From Agarophyton chilense (taxonomy: Eukaryota; Rhodophyta; Florideophyceae; Gracilariales; Gracilariaceae): 64,000 nucleotides of DNA. The stretch is from NCBI GenBank assembly GCA_030374765.1, contig JARGXX010000007.1:558001-622000 (forward strand). Reading direction: 5' to 3'. The notes beneath the pieces are model-generated. The model had not been told where the DNA came from, did not search any database, and was given only the letters and a program-made list of their open reading frames with translations. The translations under genes were made by a program, and so were the position numbers. This document shows, piece by piece, positions 31,801 through 44,139 of the stretch. The first letter of the stretch is position 1, and each line of letters opens with the position of its first letter.

Positions 31801-34192
31801 CATGAGGTCCGGGGCTATATCTTGATTGAAACGGATGTTAGCCTCTGTAACTGAAACACGGAAGCGAAAGGGAGAGGCGGAGAAGACTGGCACGAGTTGC
31901 ATTTTTGAGCAATGTCCTGGAGTATCCGTTGGGTATCCGTGGTGGTGTCTTCTGGTTTACCACGTTTTAAGAGGTTACAGAGATGTCAGGCACTTGAATG
32001 GGAGAAATGCTCATTTAACTTGGAGAGTTCGGCTCTCGTAAACACGACTGCAGAGTTCTTCCAAAACAATAACGTGTGACCGTACTTTCGTAAGAGAGAA
32101 ACGGAACTATTTTACTGTGATGCACAAGCTCATTATTCAAGTTATTCAGGTAGACACCACAGCGATCAAGGAGGTCGAGTCCAATCAGGAACAGTCTGTC
32201 AGCGTCAACGATATCGATCCAAAGAGTCGAATGCGATTGCGGGTGAGGGTACTCTGACGTTGAGCTGCTCTAAGCTGTTGCGATACCCCTCGCCGAATTT
32301 GAAGGCATATGGTGACGGACGCAGTTTACAGACTGTTCCGAAAGTCTAGCAGTAGGCCTAGGATTGAGCCAGTCTGCAAACTGATTTGTTTGGTCCTGGG
32401 TCAATACAGCCACCTTCAAATTTGCCACGGGAATTTTTTACTCTGCGCTAAAAGACTATACAGAGGTTCAGTACTCCCTCGTCGATTCTTTGGGCAAAGA
32501 TAGGTGTGTGATTGGGATGGGAGTGGCAGGAGCGGGCGAAAAAACCTGCAGAGTAGCATTGCGAGAGCAACTATGTGTACGCTGGTATGAAGTCACGCAT
32601 ATCGGAGGGTTTCACGGGCGGTTTTTTAGGGACCGTGCGGCCGAGTCGATCTCCATCTAAACACCTTCACCCGACCTACATGGCTTGTCGGTTTTCTTGG
32701 ACCAAGATCGTTTGTACCACTGTTTCGCTAGCTCTTTGTTTCGGTGAATACGGGCTTCAATGAGTTGTTTTTACACACGTTAAAAGCCTGCAAACATTCT
32801 GCTGACAGTTCCAAAAGACCTTGAGTATCATGGAAACATCTATGTGTCGCGGCTGGACTCGTCCTGGATTGTAAAGCCTAGTTTTAAATCTAGGGGGTTT
32901 GAATACTGCACGGCCGGTCGGTGATCCGACGTAACGTCGTTTTCCGGCAAAGTGAACTGAAGGATCATAATCCGGTGGTCCTTATACTACACTTGCAGTA
33001 TAAAGAGATGGACGGAAGGACATGGACGGAAGGACATATCAGCCGAAAATTCCCTTTGCGTCTTCTACGATGTTTGCGCACGGTGTTGTTCTACCATGAA
33101 CCGGCGTTGGGTTCTTTCAGCATTGAATAACTCCGACATCAAATCTCTGTTGTATGATAGATGCTTGGCATTCATTTGTGATAAGAATTTTTGGTAGCAT
33201 AAAATGCCTTGAACTGCGCTGCGAAGGAAATTGCGCTTGCTTCTGTCTGTTCCGTCTTCCGGGCGTGCCATTGGTGCAAGGCGATCAGTTTCTTTAACGA
33301 AAGGGTCCAAAGCTTCACTTTCAGAAATTTTTCTGTCACGGAGTACATTAGATGGAGGTTCTCTAGCTTTGCAGACATGTTTTCCCTGGGCGTCTCAGAA
33401 TCGTAGCAAGCATTGAATTCTGCCGAAACAGCGCCCTAGTTTTGAATCAAGCCCTTCACTTCTCCCTCGAGAAAGTGCAGCGCGTCTCCTGCGAGAGAAA
33501 ATTGAAGGTACTGAGTTCTTAGATAACCGTTAATCTTCTGCAGATTACTGTAGTCTATGAAGGAAGAAATATGATCATTCCATTATTATTCAAGATCGCC
33601 TTTAAATTTGTCGTGCTTACCTCGGCAACGGCTCGTAGAAAACGTTACGCGCTTGCTCTCATATTTCTCGTCTGCTACTCATGTATTCTGGGCCGCATCA
33701 CCTCTACCGGCATTGATAAGTTGTGTAACTTTAAGCTGCAACGGTATTTGTGCTGCTGAAGGTGAACCGCTTCTTCCAGGTGAGTAAAGAATAACATATC
33801 CGTTTCGAACGGCGTCCACGTAGTCTCTAGCACGCTAACGTTGCAGGGCAAACTTCCTCACCGTTCCAAATGGCTTTTCCAACTCTTATGGCAATCAAAC
33901 TTTCAGTATCAGCTGTCTGAAGAGCATCAATGTGTCGTTGCTTCAAGAACACACGAATTAGTTTTTAGGTTTTGTAGTTGCTAACTATATCCGGGTTGAC
34001 AAGTTGCATGGCGCCCGTGTCTTCACGAATTGCTTCAAGAAGATTTTCACCGCAGAACGGAGGAACAGTGTGCATGTAGCTTAAGAACGAGTTCTCAACT
34101 CCTCTTTGCAAATTCTTGTGAAGAACAATTGTTCCCCACGGTTTTGCGGGGTTGGCGAGAATGATTAATGATGCTTTTTTTTAATTCGAGAA

Positions 34193-34503
34193 CGTCGAAA
34201 AACTCGGGGAAGGGGAGGACGTGGTCGGTTTTGTGCCGTCCGAATAACGCAGGTTCTCTGGGTGTCCGCGGAGACAGGCGAAGAGAACTGAGCGCTAGCG
34301 TACTGGCCCTGTTCAGTAGCGTAAACTGTTTAATGTCGCGTAAAACAAATCTTACCGATTTGGAGCAAGAACTATGACTTTTTCTATCATTCAGAAGTAA
34401 AAAATATGCTGCGTAGACGAACTGGCTTATCGATAATTTAGTTGGTAGACGAAAAGACGTGATGATAGTGTAGTGGTACAAGTCATCCATATAAGGCTTT
34501 CGA
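34193..34503 (-). repeat. 5' LTR of relic E
   Basis: Second copy of the repeat at 29127-29434, same orientation. Ends are approximate because both copies have drifted. Confidence 0.65.
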
Positions 34504-35848
34504 TCACATAGCCGTCTTTTGCCCATCTTCTACTGAGTCGTAAGCGCTTTCTGAAAGTTACTTACTTCCATCGACGACAACCAGTCCCGATGAAACATGG
34601 CCACTTAACTCAAACTCTATCTCTTCTAAATGGAATAAAGCCAAAAAGGTTATTGCTTATTTCATCCACTGGAGCATGACTTCGATTAGTACGATGCTTT
34701 CACATCTCAGTGTACTCCTGAAATTCTCCAGCTGCCTGAAGAACACTGATTCAAATGCTCTATTTCTCAAGAATCAGAAACAAAAGCTCCAATCTTTGTC
34801 CCTGGAGCACGTACATGAAACAGTTTCATACACACTTTCGTCTTCAAAACAACATCATCAGGGCATACGAGCTTTTTTCTGCTATTAATTCACGTTACCC
34901 GATGCACTTGGTTTTAAATCATTAGCACAGCGGGTCCACACACACAAAGTTTGTCCAAAACTTTCTTTATACAAGGGAATGGTTAATGAGTCACACAGTC
35001 CCACCTAATTGGAAATCTGATTCCGGTTGCGATGCACTTCAAATGTCAGAACAAGACTTTGAGCCCAACATGAAGCCGTTTGTTCATAATTTCACCTCTA
35101 ACCATGAGCTCAATTTGTGCATTGCGTATAAAGATACATGAATACGAACCTCAATGACCAATACTTGTGTAAAGAGTAAACCACCAAATACAAAACCGCC
35201 GCAAATTTTCACTTCTTTAAAATTCACATATATTTCTAACTGTACGGCCGAAGAGTTCAGGATTTGACGTTAAATACCCGCACCCACAACAACAATGGTG
35301 TTGAGGAGTGTCACACACGCGCAGTCGCATCGGTAGGAATGCGTGGGGACAGTAAAATCTATGTAAACGTCAGGACCCTCTGTAGAGACTTGACGGAAAC
35401 GCACCTTGCACAAAATTATATTTTCCCTTATACAGTTAGTGGAATAATTTTTGAGCACCAATCCTGACGTTTGACAAAATTGTAGTGATTATGATCTTCT
35501 GCTTTCAAGATGGGTGCCTTGTGATCATCGTAAGATATAGAAAACCGTCCCAAAATGCAAAAAGCGAAATTTCAAACGATTTTTTCAACTTCGGGAATGA
35601 TCATCACAGCCCAGACATTTGATACTCTCTATCACGCTGAGCGTCAAGAAAGTATGTTCTCTTTTGCAAATTCTTCATAATGTAGACCTCCGCCATTTCT
35701 TCGACAATTTTTATTGCTCTCCATAATATCCGTATCGACTTTACAGAGCAGACGTGAAACACAGAACCCTCCTTATCCCGTCGCTTTTTGTATTTTTCGC
35801 TCTAAATGCCCTTCTCTAGTCTTTCATTTACCTATTCAATGAGAAAGA
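34504..35848. other. Non-coding, AT-rich
   Basis: No gene, RNA or repeat recognised between relic E and the Tnp2 relic. Confidence 0.45.
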
Positions 35849-38410
35849 TTATTTCAATATAAATGGGTCCTTCGTGCTCGCTGAAGAGAAGTACCTTTTC
35901 ATAGTGCAGTAGAAAATCGGTTCAGCCACGTAGCCAAGTGCTCTCGAAGTGTTCCGCAGAGATATATTCAGATAGCTACGGTATGTGATTAAGTAATTGT
36001 GCGATGCTTTCTCACCAATGTGCTTTCTCCACAACATGATCCGATCGTCGTCATTTAGATTCCCTCTCCAGGAATTGCACTCATCAATCCTTAAACCTTA
36101 ATCTTCCATAAGAGTACGAACGTCTTCTTCCGTTCGGTTTTGCATGTGTTTTGCAGTCAAGAAAGTTCATGGATGTCGAAAGGTGTAGCAGTCGAGTTTA
36201 GACAATGTGCCGAACTGCACAAGTGTCGATCGTGGTATTTTCGCTTTCTCCTCTCCGATGTTTATGTTCAAATTGTTTTGCGTGTAATTCATTTTCGCAG
36301 CTTCAATGTGCTTCGCTTTCTCCACAATAGACTCTGCAAATCGCAACGCCGCCTTCTGATTCCTATTTGGAATGCCGACGGAGTTCTCAATTGACCACTG
36401 CGACAGGTAGGACAGTAAACCACATACACGTATATTATCTTCTACATGTAAGAATGAATGATATGCATACTTGCAAATACGAATGGGAGCGTAATCTCCG
36501 CCGTAATATATCGTAGCAAAGTGCTTGTAGAATCTCGTTGACAGATACCGTATCTTAGACGTTTCGGAGTCGCTGAGCTCTGACATTGATAAAAGGATAC
36601 TTAGCAGAACTAAATCATAGCATCCGGAAAGTAGATTAGATGGCAGAAAGGCGTCAAGTACACCAATAGTAGAATCGCTAACAAATTATTTCGGTTCCGT
36701 GGCCTTTCATCTTCCTCGCTTTTCCAATTCAAGAGGACTCCGGATTTTGTTGTTGAACAACGTTCCAGCGTTTCGGAGAGTAGCCCTTATTTCTTTCTGT
36801 GTACACTTTCTTTGAAGTGCAGAAAGAGCTCCTTTTAAATAACCCGAATCACTGCCCCAGCTGAACAGAATATCCTTTGAAATGTTTTCATATAACGGTT
36901 GCATGTGATCTATTGGAAATCCATGGAACTGTTCTACACATTTGAGTAATTGAACCAGCTCGCACCCGTGTGGGCTATCGAGCCCTATTAGTTTAAATTT
37001 CCTTTTTTTTCCTCAGATACTGACCCTAGGAACTTCTGAATGTCTTCGACGGATTTCTCGTATCTCTTCAGTGCACGCAAAGGAAAATCGTTCGGGTCTC
37101 ATAATTCTGTTTTAATCATTCGAGATTCTGCGTAATCACATATCTTTTCGCTTTTAAACGGAGGTTTGCGGAAGGTTTATTTCTCTGAGACATACATTTC
37201 GCGGATGAGGAAAAATTGACACGGCCCTAATGAGTTGTAACCTCTCATATTGTATAATTTGCTCAAAGCAGCCCAATCTCCAAAGACGAATGGAAGATGA
37301 TTCCGGACTATGCCAATCCTTCCATCCCACATCTTTAAATCAATACCGTTCCTCATTTTCTCAATTAGTTCAGTAAAGGGTAAAGAACAAAACGAGAACG
37401 GTGGAGCATGTTGTCCTGGAAAAAATATGACTGGCATAATTTTGCTGACCTTGATTCTTTTCGATAGGTGATCGTTTAGCACGGTAAGAACCACTGGCCA
37501 GTATCTGTATTTCGTTTCCTTGAAGGCGTTCACTCCGTCTAAAGAAAGTGATAGGAAAATACCATACCTCACGCTCTCGATTACGCCAAGACCTCAGACA
37601 GCATCTCAAAAGATTGGGCTTGGTGTAAAGTGAAAACTGCCGCTGCATGGTGATTGAAGAAAATACCTTCCAGAACTCTCTTGTTAATAAATTTTTACGT
37701 TCGGACCTTCCCTGTTGCTTATTAGCCACACTATAATCCTTTACTCAATAGAAATGGAGGTGAAAAGTCCTAATGTCGCAGGGTTGAGTCGCACGAAGGA
37801 TGTGGAAAACGATCTCAGCTCTTCATACAATCAGCTGTAAGCGAAATATGTTCATTCGAGCAAAACGGAATGATCTCAGTGGAAAGAATTGATTCACGGA
37901 CTAGCGCTGCCCTCAACCGAGGCCATGAGTATGACTCATTTTGATTATGTGGAATGTCTTCCATCATCTCAACAAGGGCTCTACCATGCTTACTTTCAAA
38001 GTACACTACGCATGAATTTTTTCGCATGAAATGGTACAGCTTTGAAGAATTCTCCTTCGCAATTCGTTAATCATCTAAACGTGATTCCCAATCTTCACGT
38101 GCAGAAGATCTCTCGTAGCTATACGCGTTCCATCTCTTCCTTGCACATGAAGTGCGACCGTAAACATAACTAAAAGGTTGTTTTGACGGGTGGTTTTCAA
38201 CATTGCAGGAGACGCAGAGCACGTATGTTCTTCACATAAAGTAACGGGTAGCTCATTGCGAGAGGCCATCTCTATTTCCTGTTGGTCCTGGAAATCTTCA
38301 GATCCCATCTGCTGGGGCATTTTGGGCGATCGTTGTCTCGAATACTTTGGCATTTTGCCTTGTTTTTCGTCAAATTCAATCATTACGGTGTATCTTTGCG
38401 ATATTGACAA
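35849..38410 (-). pseudogene. Tnp2-type (CACTA/EnSpm) DNA transposase relic
   Basis: Read on minus, the Tnp2 family order is preserved. An N-terminal part is at 38075-38410. A core at 37177-37572 reads YGIFLSLSLDGVNAFK, KYRYWPVVLTVLNDH, ISFFPG-like IFFPGQHAPP, and DWAALSKLYNMRGYNSLGPC. A middle part at 36707-36904 (QPLYENISKDILFSWG) and a C-terminal part at 36167-36586 (FYKHFATIYYGGDYAPIRICKYAYHSFLHV, then WSIENSVG) follow. The 'D-G-V' Asp and the closing Cys are family landmarks. The parts lie in different frames with stops between them, so it is non-functional. Introns may explain some gaps. No CACTA inverted ends were found. Tnp2 enzymes move CACTA transposons by cut-and-paste. Confidence 0.7.
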
Positions 38411-39042
38411 TATTCTTGCGCTCCCTCTTCATTTCGAGATCGATCATCTTCATATGTTCTGGAAAATTTTATTAACCTTTTTGACGACACATACTTTGGT
38501 GCGGAAACCAATGTAGAGAACGGTGGATTATGCTGCTTTTCCAATCGCAATGTCTTGCAGTAGTGAAGATCAGCTGTTGTTTTGCAAACTATTTTTTGAC
38601 GAAAACATGTACAGCGATTAGCTCTCTAACATTTGTAGACTCTTATTTTGGACTTCGGTCATTTCCAAGCCTGGATCTTATTTCTTAGGTCGCCAACTCT
38701 ATAAAAGACGTATTTAGGGAATGAAAGCAAAACAATTCGCTTAAGTGAAGCTTTTCAGGCGTTCAGATGAGAAAGACTAAAAGGCGAAAAAAGAACTACT
38801 TTCGGAAAACTTTCGCATCTTTTCAAACTTCACTCCACTTCCGTTTCGGGCCGCTCTTTAGAATTATCGCCGTTCGTCTCTCATGACGCAAGCACTAAAG
38901 TCACTCTTGATATTCAATTAGCTGAATCACGTCATAGCTTTTTTCCCCTCCTAGATCACAAAGTGTGCGCAGGTTATGAAAAGTAAAAGGAAAAGAAAGA
39001 AGAAAAACGAAAAGAAAACGAACGTGAAAGAAGAAAAACAAA
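38411..39042. other. Non-coding; purine-rich stretch near the right edge
   Basis: A Lys-coding A/G-rich run (38980-39045) is low complexity. Nothing else recognised. Confidence 0.4.
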
Positions 39043-39587
39043 TGAAGGTAGTCAGCCTTGATAATTTACTTTGGTCGTCGGCGACCGTCATTGACAACTA
39101 TAACTACCTTGCACGCAGTTCCGCCGCCGGTGCTGACCGTCGGCGGGTCACCCACGTCTAACAGCTTGCCACTGTGCGACGAGGATCTGCGCGCCAAAAC
39201 AATTTCAAACATAAAGCATATCAGATAAAAACTCAAAGAATCATCTAAAATGGTGTACCCGTGCCAACCGCCCTGCGCAGCCCAGATTCGGCTGTTACGG
39301 CCAAACCCAATATCAAGCCTCCATTCGCACATTCTCTCCAACTGCATAGCCCGTGCTCATTCAGCGCTCTCGTACAATCAGATCGCTCTACTTGGACCGA
39401 AGACCCAACACGCCCCATTAGAACCAGACCACTTGTCCATACCACGTTGCATGAGGGCATGTGCAGTAGCCAATCAGATGGACGATTCACGTTGAGATTG
39501 AGATGAGGTGCATATGCGTTTTTCCGCGGAGGGTGCCCAAAAGTGCCCATGATTAAATCCACTTTTTGTTTTCCACTATTCCCGACA
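39043..39587 (-). repeat. Candidate 3' LTR of relic 3
   Basis: On minus it would start TGTCGGGAATAGTGG a short way after the RNase H stop. The far end (near 39043) is a guess based on a TG/CA pair. No second copy in the window, so this is provisional. Confidence 0.3.
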
Positions 39588-39619
39588 CTCCAAAGGGCTT
39601 GGGGGCACAATGGACAAAA

Positions 39620-40270
39620 ATTCAGCACTCCTCCTCGACGGCTCCTGCAAGACCAACGCGGTCTGTGTTATTCTTGTGAAGGCCCGGTCCAAGTGGCTTG
39701 GTACGGAAGTCAGCGTCGTTGTCCTCGCTGCGAACGTAGGTTACGTTTATTTCGCCTTCCTTTACCAACCCGCGTATGAAGTGCAGTTTCACGTCTATGT
39801 GCTTAGCACGACCCGACGGACAGTGCTCCCCAGTTGCCCGATCAATGGCACACTGGTTGTCCGAATATACGGGAGTGGAGCCCTGCACTTTCCATCCAAG
39901 CTCACCAAGTACTCGCTTCATCCAAACAATCTCTTGGGAGGCAAGTGTCAACGTATAATACTCTGCCTCTCCGGTAGACAAAGCTACTGAAGCCTGCTTC
40001 CTTGCGCCCGATGCACATGTTGCATTTCCGAGCTTAACTAGAAATCCGGACATGGACTTGCAATCAGTCCGGTCACCTGCGTAGTCAGAGTCAACGTAAG
40101 CCTGCAATTCCAAACTACCAGACTGGAACTGTACACCATTCCCAGACGTGCCTCGAAGATAACGTAGAACGCGCTTCACTGCCCTATGACAGTAGGATGT
40201 TGATGATTTCTGGAAGCAAGCCAATATCAGGACTGGTGCCAATATATCCAATCGGGTACGAAGTGCCAAG
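39620..40270 (-). pseudogene. RNase H region of relic 3
   Basis: RTRLDILAPV (the family's TRPDI motif with changes), AVKRVLRYLRGTSGNGVQF, AYVDSDYAGDRTDCKSMSGF with catalytic Asp, ALSTGEAEYYTLTLASQEIVW with catalytic Glu, NQCAID and a closing AKHIDVKLHFIRG and FRTKPL. This is the standard copia RNase H sequence in order. Confidence 0.75.
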
Positions 40271-40995
40271 TAGAGCAGGGATCAAATCATCTGCTGGTAC
40301 AGAAGCAGATCTTGTATCGACTTGTCTGCCTCGGCTGCCCACCCTGTGAAGAATGACTCGACCATGAGTGTGCAAGCAGGATTTGATCGTTCAAACCCGA
40401 AGCGACGCAGCACACTCTCTATGTAGAGAGACTGGCTAATGTGTAACGAGAGAGGTCGACCTTTCAAGTCCAAAGTCCATTTCAACTCAACACCAAGGAA
40501 CAAGTTTACCTCTTCTGCTACACGAAGCTCATACAAGGACTTCAGCTCCTGCATTATCACGGAACGTCCTTCGATTGAGGTCTTGAATATCAGCAAGTCA
40601 TCCACGTAAACCAACACAAATGCATTCTCATCGTACTTATTGCGCGGGCGAAACACACATGGTGAACTTGGTAACTCCTCGAACACTACGCTTTTCAAGT
40701 CGTCATATAGCTTCTTGTGCCGTGCTAAGTGTGCCTGCTTCAGCCCGTAGATGGATTTGCGCAGTTTGAAGCATCGAGAAGGGACTCCAGGTATACCTCA
40801 AGGAGACATAATTCACACATCTTCCTCTAGTTCACCATTGAGAAACGCCGTTTTCACATCTACTTGTGCGTCATGCATGTGCAGGCACAGCGTCAGGTAC
40901 AGGAAAATGGGAACAATTGTGAATGAAACAACTGGGGCATAGGTTTCCATGTAGTTTTCACCATATGCCGTTTTTATCATATGGATTGCTGGTTT
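40270..40995 (-). pseudogene. Reverse transcriptase region of relic 3
   Basis: ENYMETYAPVVSFT opens the copia RT core; QVDVKTAFLNGELEEDV holds the first catalytic Asp block. YVDDLLIF (Asp pair encoded near 40597-40608) is the catalytic motif. Fossil pol. Confidence 0.75.
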
Positions 40996-41169
40996 CATGA
41001 ATGGGTTTGAAATACCGACGAAGATAGTGGAAAGTGGTCGACGTACGCTGTTCGCAGAGACCATGCTAACGGAGATCGTCTCTTGGAGGTCATTCGAAGT
41101 AAGGATGAAATCCAAGAAAGTGAATCTCACCAAGACGAGAAACTTCAGGATAATGGTCAGCCTCATGAT
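40996..41169. other. Unassigned spacer between relic 3 and element B
   Basis: No match to the corresponding part of relic 2, so it is probably a junction left by rearrangement or an unrelated insert. Confidence 0.35.
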
Positions 41170-41717
41170 TGTTGGATATTGGATGAGTGATTATTGCTGT
41201 CATTGTAATTGGTGGAAAGGTAGTAAGAGTCTTCCGTTTACACGTGTCTACATGCATTAGTTGTACTACTGTGCAAAGTGTCCACGCTATCAAGATCTTA
41301 TGTTGAACACATCTTACAGGCTATATTGAATGTTCTGGAAGAAGAGACATGCTGTCTTGTGTATTACTGAAGGCATACAGTGCTTTGTTGGAACAAGATC
41401 GTGCATGGAGGCGGATTACACTTAATATGTGCTGCTACGTTGAATTTTTGCACAAGTGAGTGTACTGGTGTATTGTGCACTGTTGTCCCTTGCTGTAGTA
41501 TGTTGACGTGAATTTGGGTTAGGATTTAATGACATGATTGAATTTGATTTGTAGTATTGAATGTCCCAGATTTGCAGTCTAAGGATTACGTGAGCTGGAG
41601 GTTAAATGGTTGTCATAGTTAAGTAGTAAGTAAGTGGACAATCGACCACCTCCGATTAAGTTCTAGACAGAGCTGGCCACCTTTTCTTTCAACCTTCAAC
41701 CTTCCCTTCCTCCCTCA
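41170..41717 (+). repeat. LTR upstream of element B
   Basis: About 548 bp, from TGTTGGATATTGGATGAG to CTTCCTCCCTCA. Same family as the LTRs at 46973, 50023, 58634 and 61176. Diverged about 20% from the 46973 copy by eye. Confidence 0.75.
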
Positions 41718-42927
41718 GGTTATGGGCCAAGCCCCGCTGACCTCTGCCGTCATCCTCCGTTTGTCTCCGCTTTCCCGCACCGTCGTATACCGGCCCCGTC
41801 GAATCGTTGTCTTTGTTTCGTTTCGCTGTCGCTTCGTTTCGCTGTCGCTTCGTTTCGCCGTCGTCGAGTTGGTTTTCGCGATTATTGTTCTTGGTCTGTG
41901 CTGTTTTCTTTGTTTTGATTTTAATTGGCGTTCTTTTCGAAAGGCGTATTGGCGATTGTGGTTCGACGTGTTTTGTTGTTTAGTTTCTGCTTCGGGCCTT
42001 TGTTTCGGCCATTTTTGTCGATCGCATTCTGCTTTGTGTCTTGTTCTTGTTGGAGTCGCTGTCTTTTTGTTTCGTCTATTGGTCCCCGTGTCGTTGTTTA
42101 ACGGTGTTTTTTGGGGTGCGACTCGTGTTTCTTTGAAGTCTGGGCCTTGTGTTTTGGGCTCAGCAATCGTTTGTGTTGGGTTTTCATCTTCATCCAGTGT
42201 GACGAGCGGTTGATCCGAGCAATCGGGGACGTTCGCCTGGCGGCTTGAACCAAAACAGGTGTTCTGTCAAGCGGGCTCCCCACGGGCTCTTTTGAGAGCG
42301 GACAACAGTCACGGTGGGTAAGACCTGGTGAGAACCGCGGGTGCATCTGTGGACGGGGTGCCGTAGCGTACTGCATCTAGTAGGGTTGTTGAATTCGTTT
42401 GTGAGCCTGACATTTTGCTCGGGCGCTTAGACTCTCGTGAACAGCATCCATAAAGAGCATTTGGTCGGGGCTAAACCTGAAGGGCTACGTTCTGCAGACT
42501 GACTTTCTTTTCAGGATCAAGACGCGTGCTATCTTCATTGGTTGCGCGTCAGGAGCGTACTTTGGGTGTTGAAATAGCTTCGGATTCAAGATTGCGCAAG
42601 TGATTGCAAGAGATAAGAGAGGGTTAACTTGGTTAAGGCATATCTTTAGTCATCAGCCATTCTCTGGACGCCTCGTAGAGAGCAATACGCCTTCTTGTGT
42701 TAGCGTGGGAGACGGTAGACTGCCGAAACCGTTATCCACCCAGAAGAGCTCTAGGGGCGAGGCGTCGGAATCCCTAGGGCAGCGCGTATAGCAAGCCCTG
42801 TAAGTGCGCCCGCTGACTCTTGTCAGTTCAATCTTTGAAGTTTTTATTGTTGTTGCTCTTATTTTTGTCGTGGTCGTTTTTTGTTGTTATTCCTTGAGAT
42901 CCACACATCGTTCAAGCACATATCGCA
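41718..42927 (+). other. Long leader of element B
   Basis: 1.2 kb between the LTR and gag, far longer than the usual copia leader. No good primer-binding site follows the LTR end (GGTTATGGGCCAAG is the only TGG nearby). It contains three 16-bp tandem units and is T/G-rich. It may be an insert, or the LTR may not belong to this gag-pol. Confidence 0.4.
41821..41868 (+). repeat. 16-bp tandem repeat, three units
   Basis: TTTCGCTGTCGCTTCG twice exactly, then TTTCGCCGTCGTCGAG. Confidence 0.85.
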
Positions 42928-43765
42928 ATGGACTCGTTTAGTAACGTCAAAATCAAAAAGCTTGTTGAGGGCAACTTCCATTTTTGGAAGCAGAAAATAG
43001 AGGTGCTACTTGCCCTCAAAGAACTAGACGACCATCTGAGCTCAATAAGACCCACCGACGAAGAGGATCTTTCAATGAAGAGGAAGCACGATGCAAATGC
43101 TAGAGCTATCATTGGACTAAGCCTTAATAACGATCATTTGGATCACGTCAGAGACACCGAAAGCGCTGCAGATATGTGGAGGGAAATTTGCCATGTGTTT
43201 CGGCGCAAGACTTTTATGAACCGAATGAACGCCAGACGTTCTTTCCACACCGCCACGATGCGTGAAGAGGAGAAAATGCTACAGTTTCTCAATAGGGTTC
43301 GACATCTTGCGTCGGATTTGAAAAGCATGGACGTTATCGTTGAGGAGGAAGACATTGCTATGGCTATTCTGTGTGGGCTGCCTGATTGCTTTGAGCTACT
43401 GATTGTCTCAATCGATATTACCGTTGGGGACCGGCCACTCTCTCTCGAATTCGTTAGGATTCGTTTGCCGCCAGAAGAGCAGCGTATGAGAGATCGTACG
43501 AAAGATGAATCTCTACATGACGCCGCCTTGGTGGGCAGAAACCTGCGATGGAATTCGATTGTGGGACATTATTGCAGCAAAAAGGGTCATATTCAGAGGA
43601 AATTATTCAAGAAGCAACGTGATGATGCCAACAAGGATCCAAAAGCGTCTGCTCACACAATTGTTCACTCCGCATTCTTCGACGAGAGCGGCGAGGGTAA
43701 TGATGATTTCGATGTTGTTTGTCTCATTGCGACCGGTTTGCGAATGGCCACAAATAGCCAGAGGA
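42928..43765 (+). pseudogene. Gag region of element B
   Basis: The start ATG at 42928 opens MDSFSNVKIKKLVEGNFHFW, the usual copia gag opening with the 'L.G.N...W' pattern. It continues with LLALKELDDHL and AICGLPDCFELL-like ILCGLPDCFELL, then a knuckle-like HYCSKKGHIQRKL. Gag packages the element RNA. Part of a fossil polyprotein. Confidence 0.75.
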
Positions 43766-44130
43766 TTGCGGACTCTGGCGCAACTGCCCACATGACTCGT
43801 GACAAATCAATGTTTCAGTCAAGTGAGAACAAAATGTCTTCCGGTGTTAGTATTGGCAATGATTGCAAACTTGAGTCTCATGGACAAGGCAATATTGAGC
43901 TAGACCTGGCAGTTGATGGTTCGGAAGGCATATGCAGACTCAACCAAGTTGTGAACGTACCCGGTTTAAGGTACCACCTATTGTCAGTTTCCACAATGTG
44001 TGATATGGGAGCGCATGTTTTGTTTAACAGACTTCGCGTAGGTTTGTACGAGGGCTTCAAACTCATTGGTCAAAGGCCGTCGCATCAAAGGTCTGTACCA
44101 CCTTCGCACTCCTTCTGATCAGCTAACACA
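43766..44130 (+). pseudogene. Aspartic protease of element B
   Basis: IADSGATAHMTRDKSMF carries the DSGA(T) active site of copia proteases; NVPGLRYHLLSVSTMCDMG closes the domain. Confidence 0.75.
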
Positions 44131-44139
44131 TCGATAACC

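Larger units (their letters stand above)
29127..34503 (-). mobile_element. Relic E: Ty1/copia element with short LTRs
   Basis: Direct repeats of about 310 bp (29127-29434 and about 34193-34503) flank minus-strand copia pol remains. Integrase is near 31340-31800, RT near 30450-30720 and RNase H near 29450-30140. The order integrase-RT-RNase H toward the left repeat confirms the orientation. The LTRs are roughly 75-80% alike by eye, so it is old; pol is heavily broken (many breaks). No clear target duplication, primer site or polypurine tract survives. The RT resembles a copia branch with SGDYW after PLY, unlike elements B and D. Confidence 0.65.
39043..40995 (-). mobile_element. Relic 3: Ty1/copia 3' half (RT, RNase H, possible LTR)
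   Basis: Minus-strand copia pol from RT to the end of RNase H, with a candidate 3' LTR to its left. It shares RT sequence closely with relic 2 (47.5-50.0 kb): YDENAFVLVYVDDLLIF and IMQELKSLYEL are nearly identical. The 5' half is absent and the region 40995-41169 is unassigned. A few breaks. Confidence 0.75.

Noticed and set aside
39043-39500. Overlapping frames of 81-127 codons on both strands
   Set aside because: They lie in the candidate LTR of relic 3 and have no domain or consistent composition.
41722-42213. 163-codon frame in the leader of element B
   Set aside because: Phe/Arg/Leu-rich output of a T/G-rich and tandem-repeated leader; no protein family resemblance.
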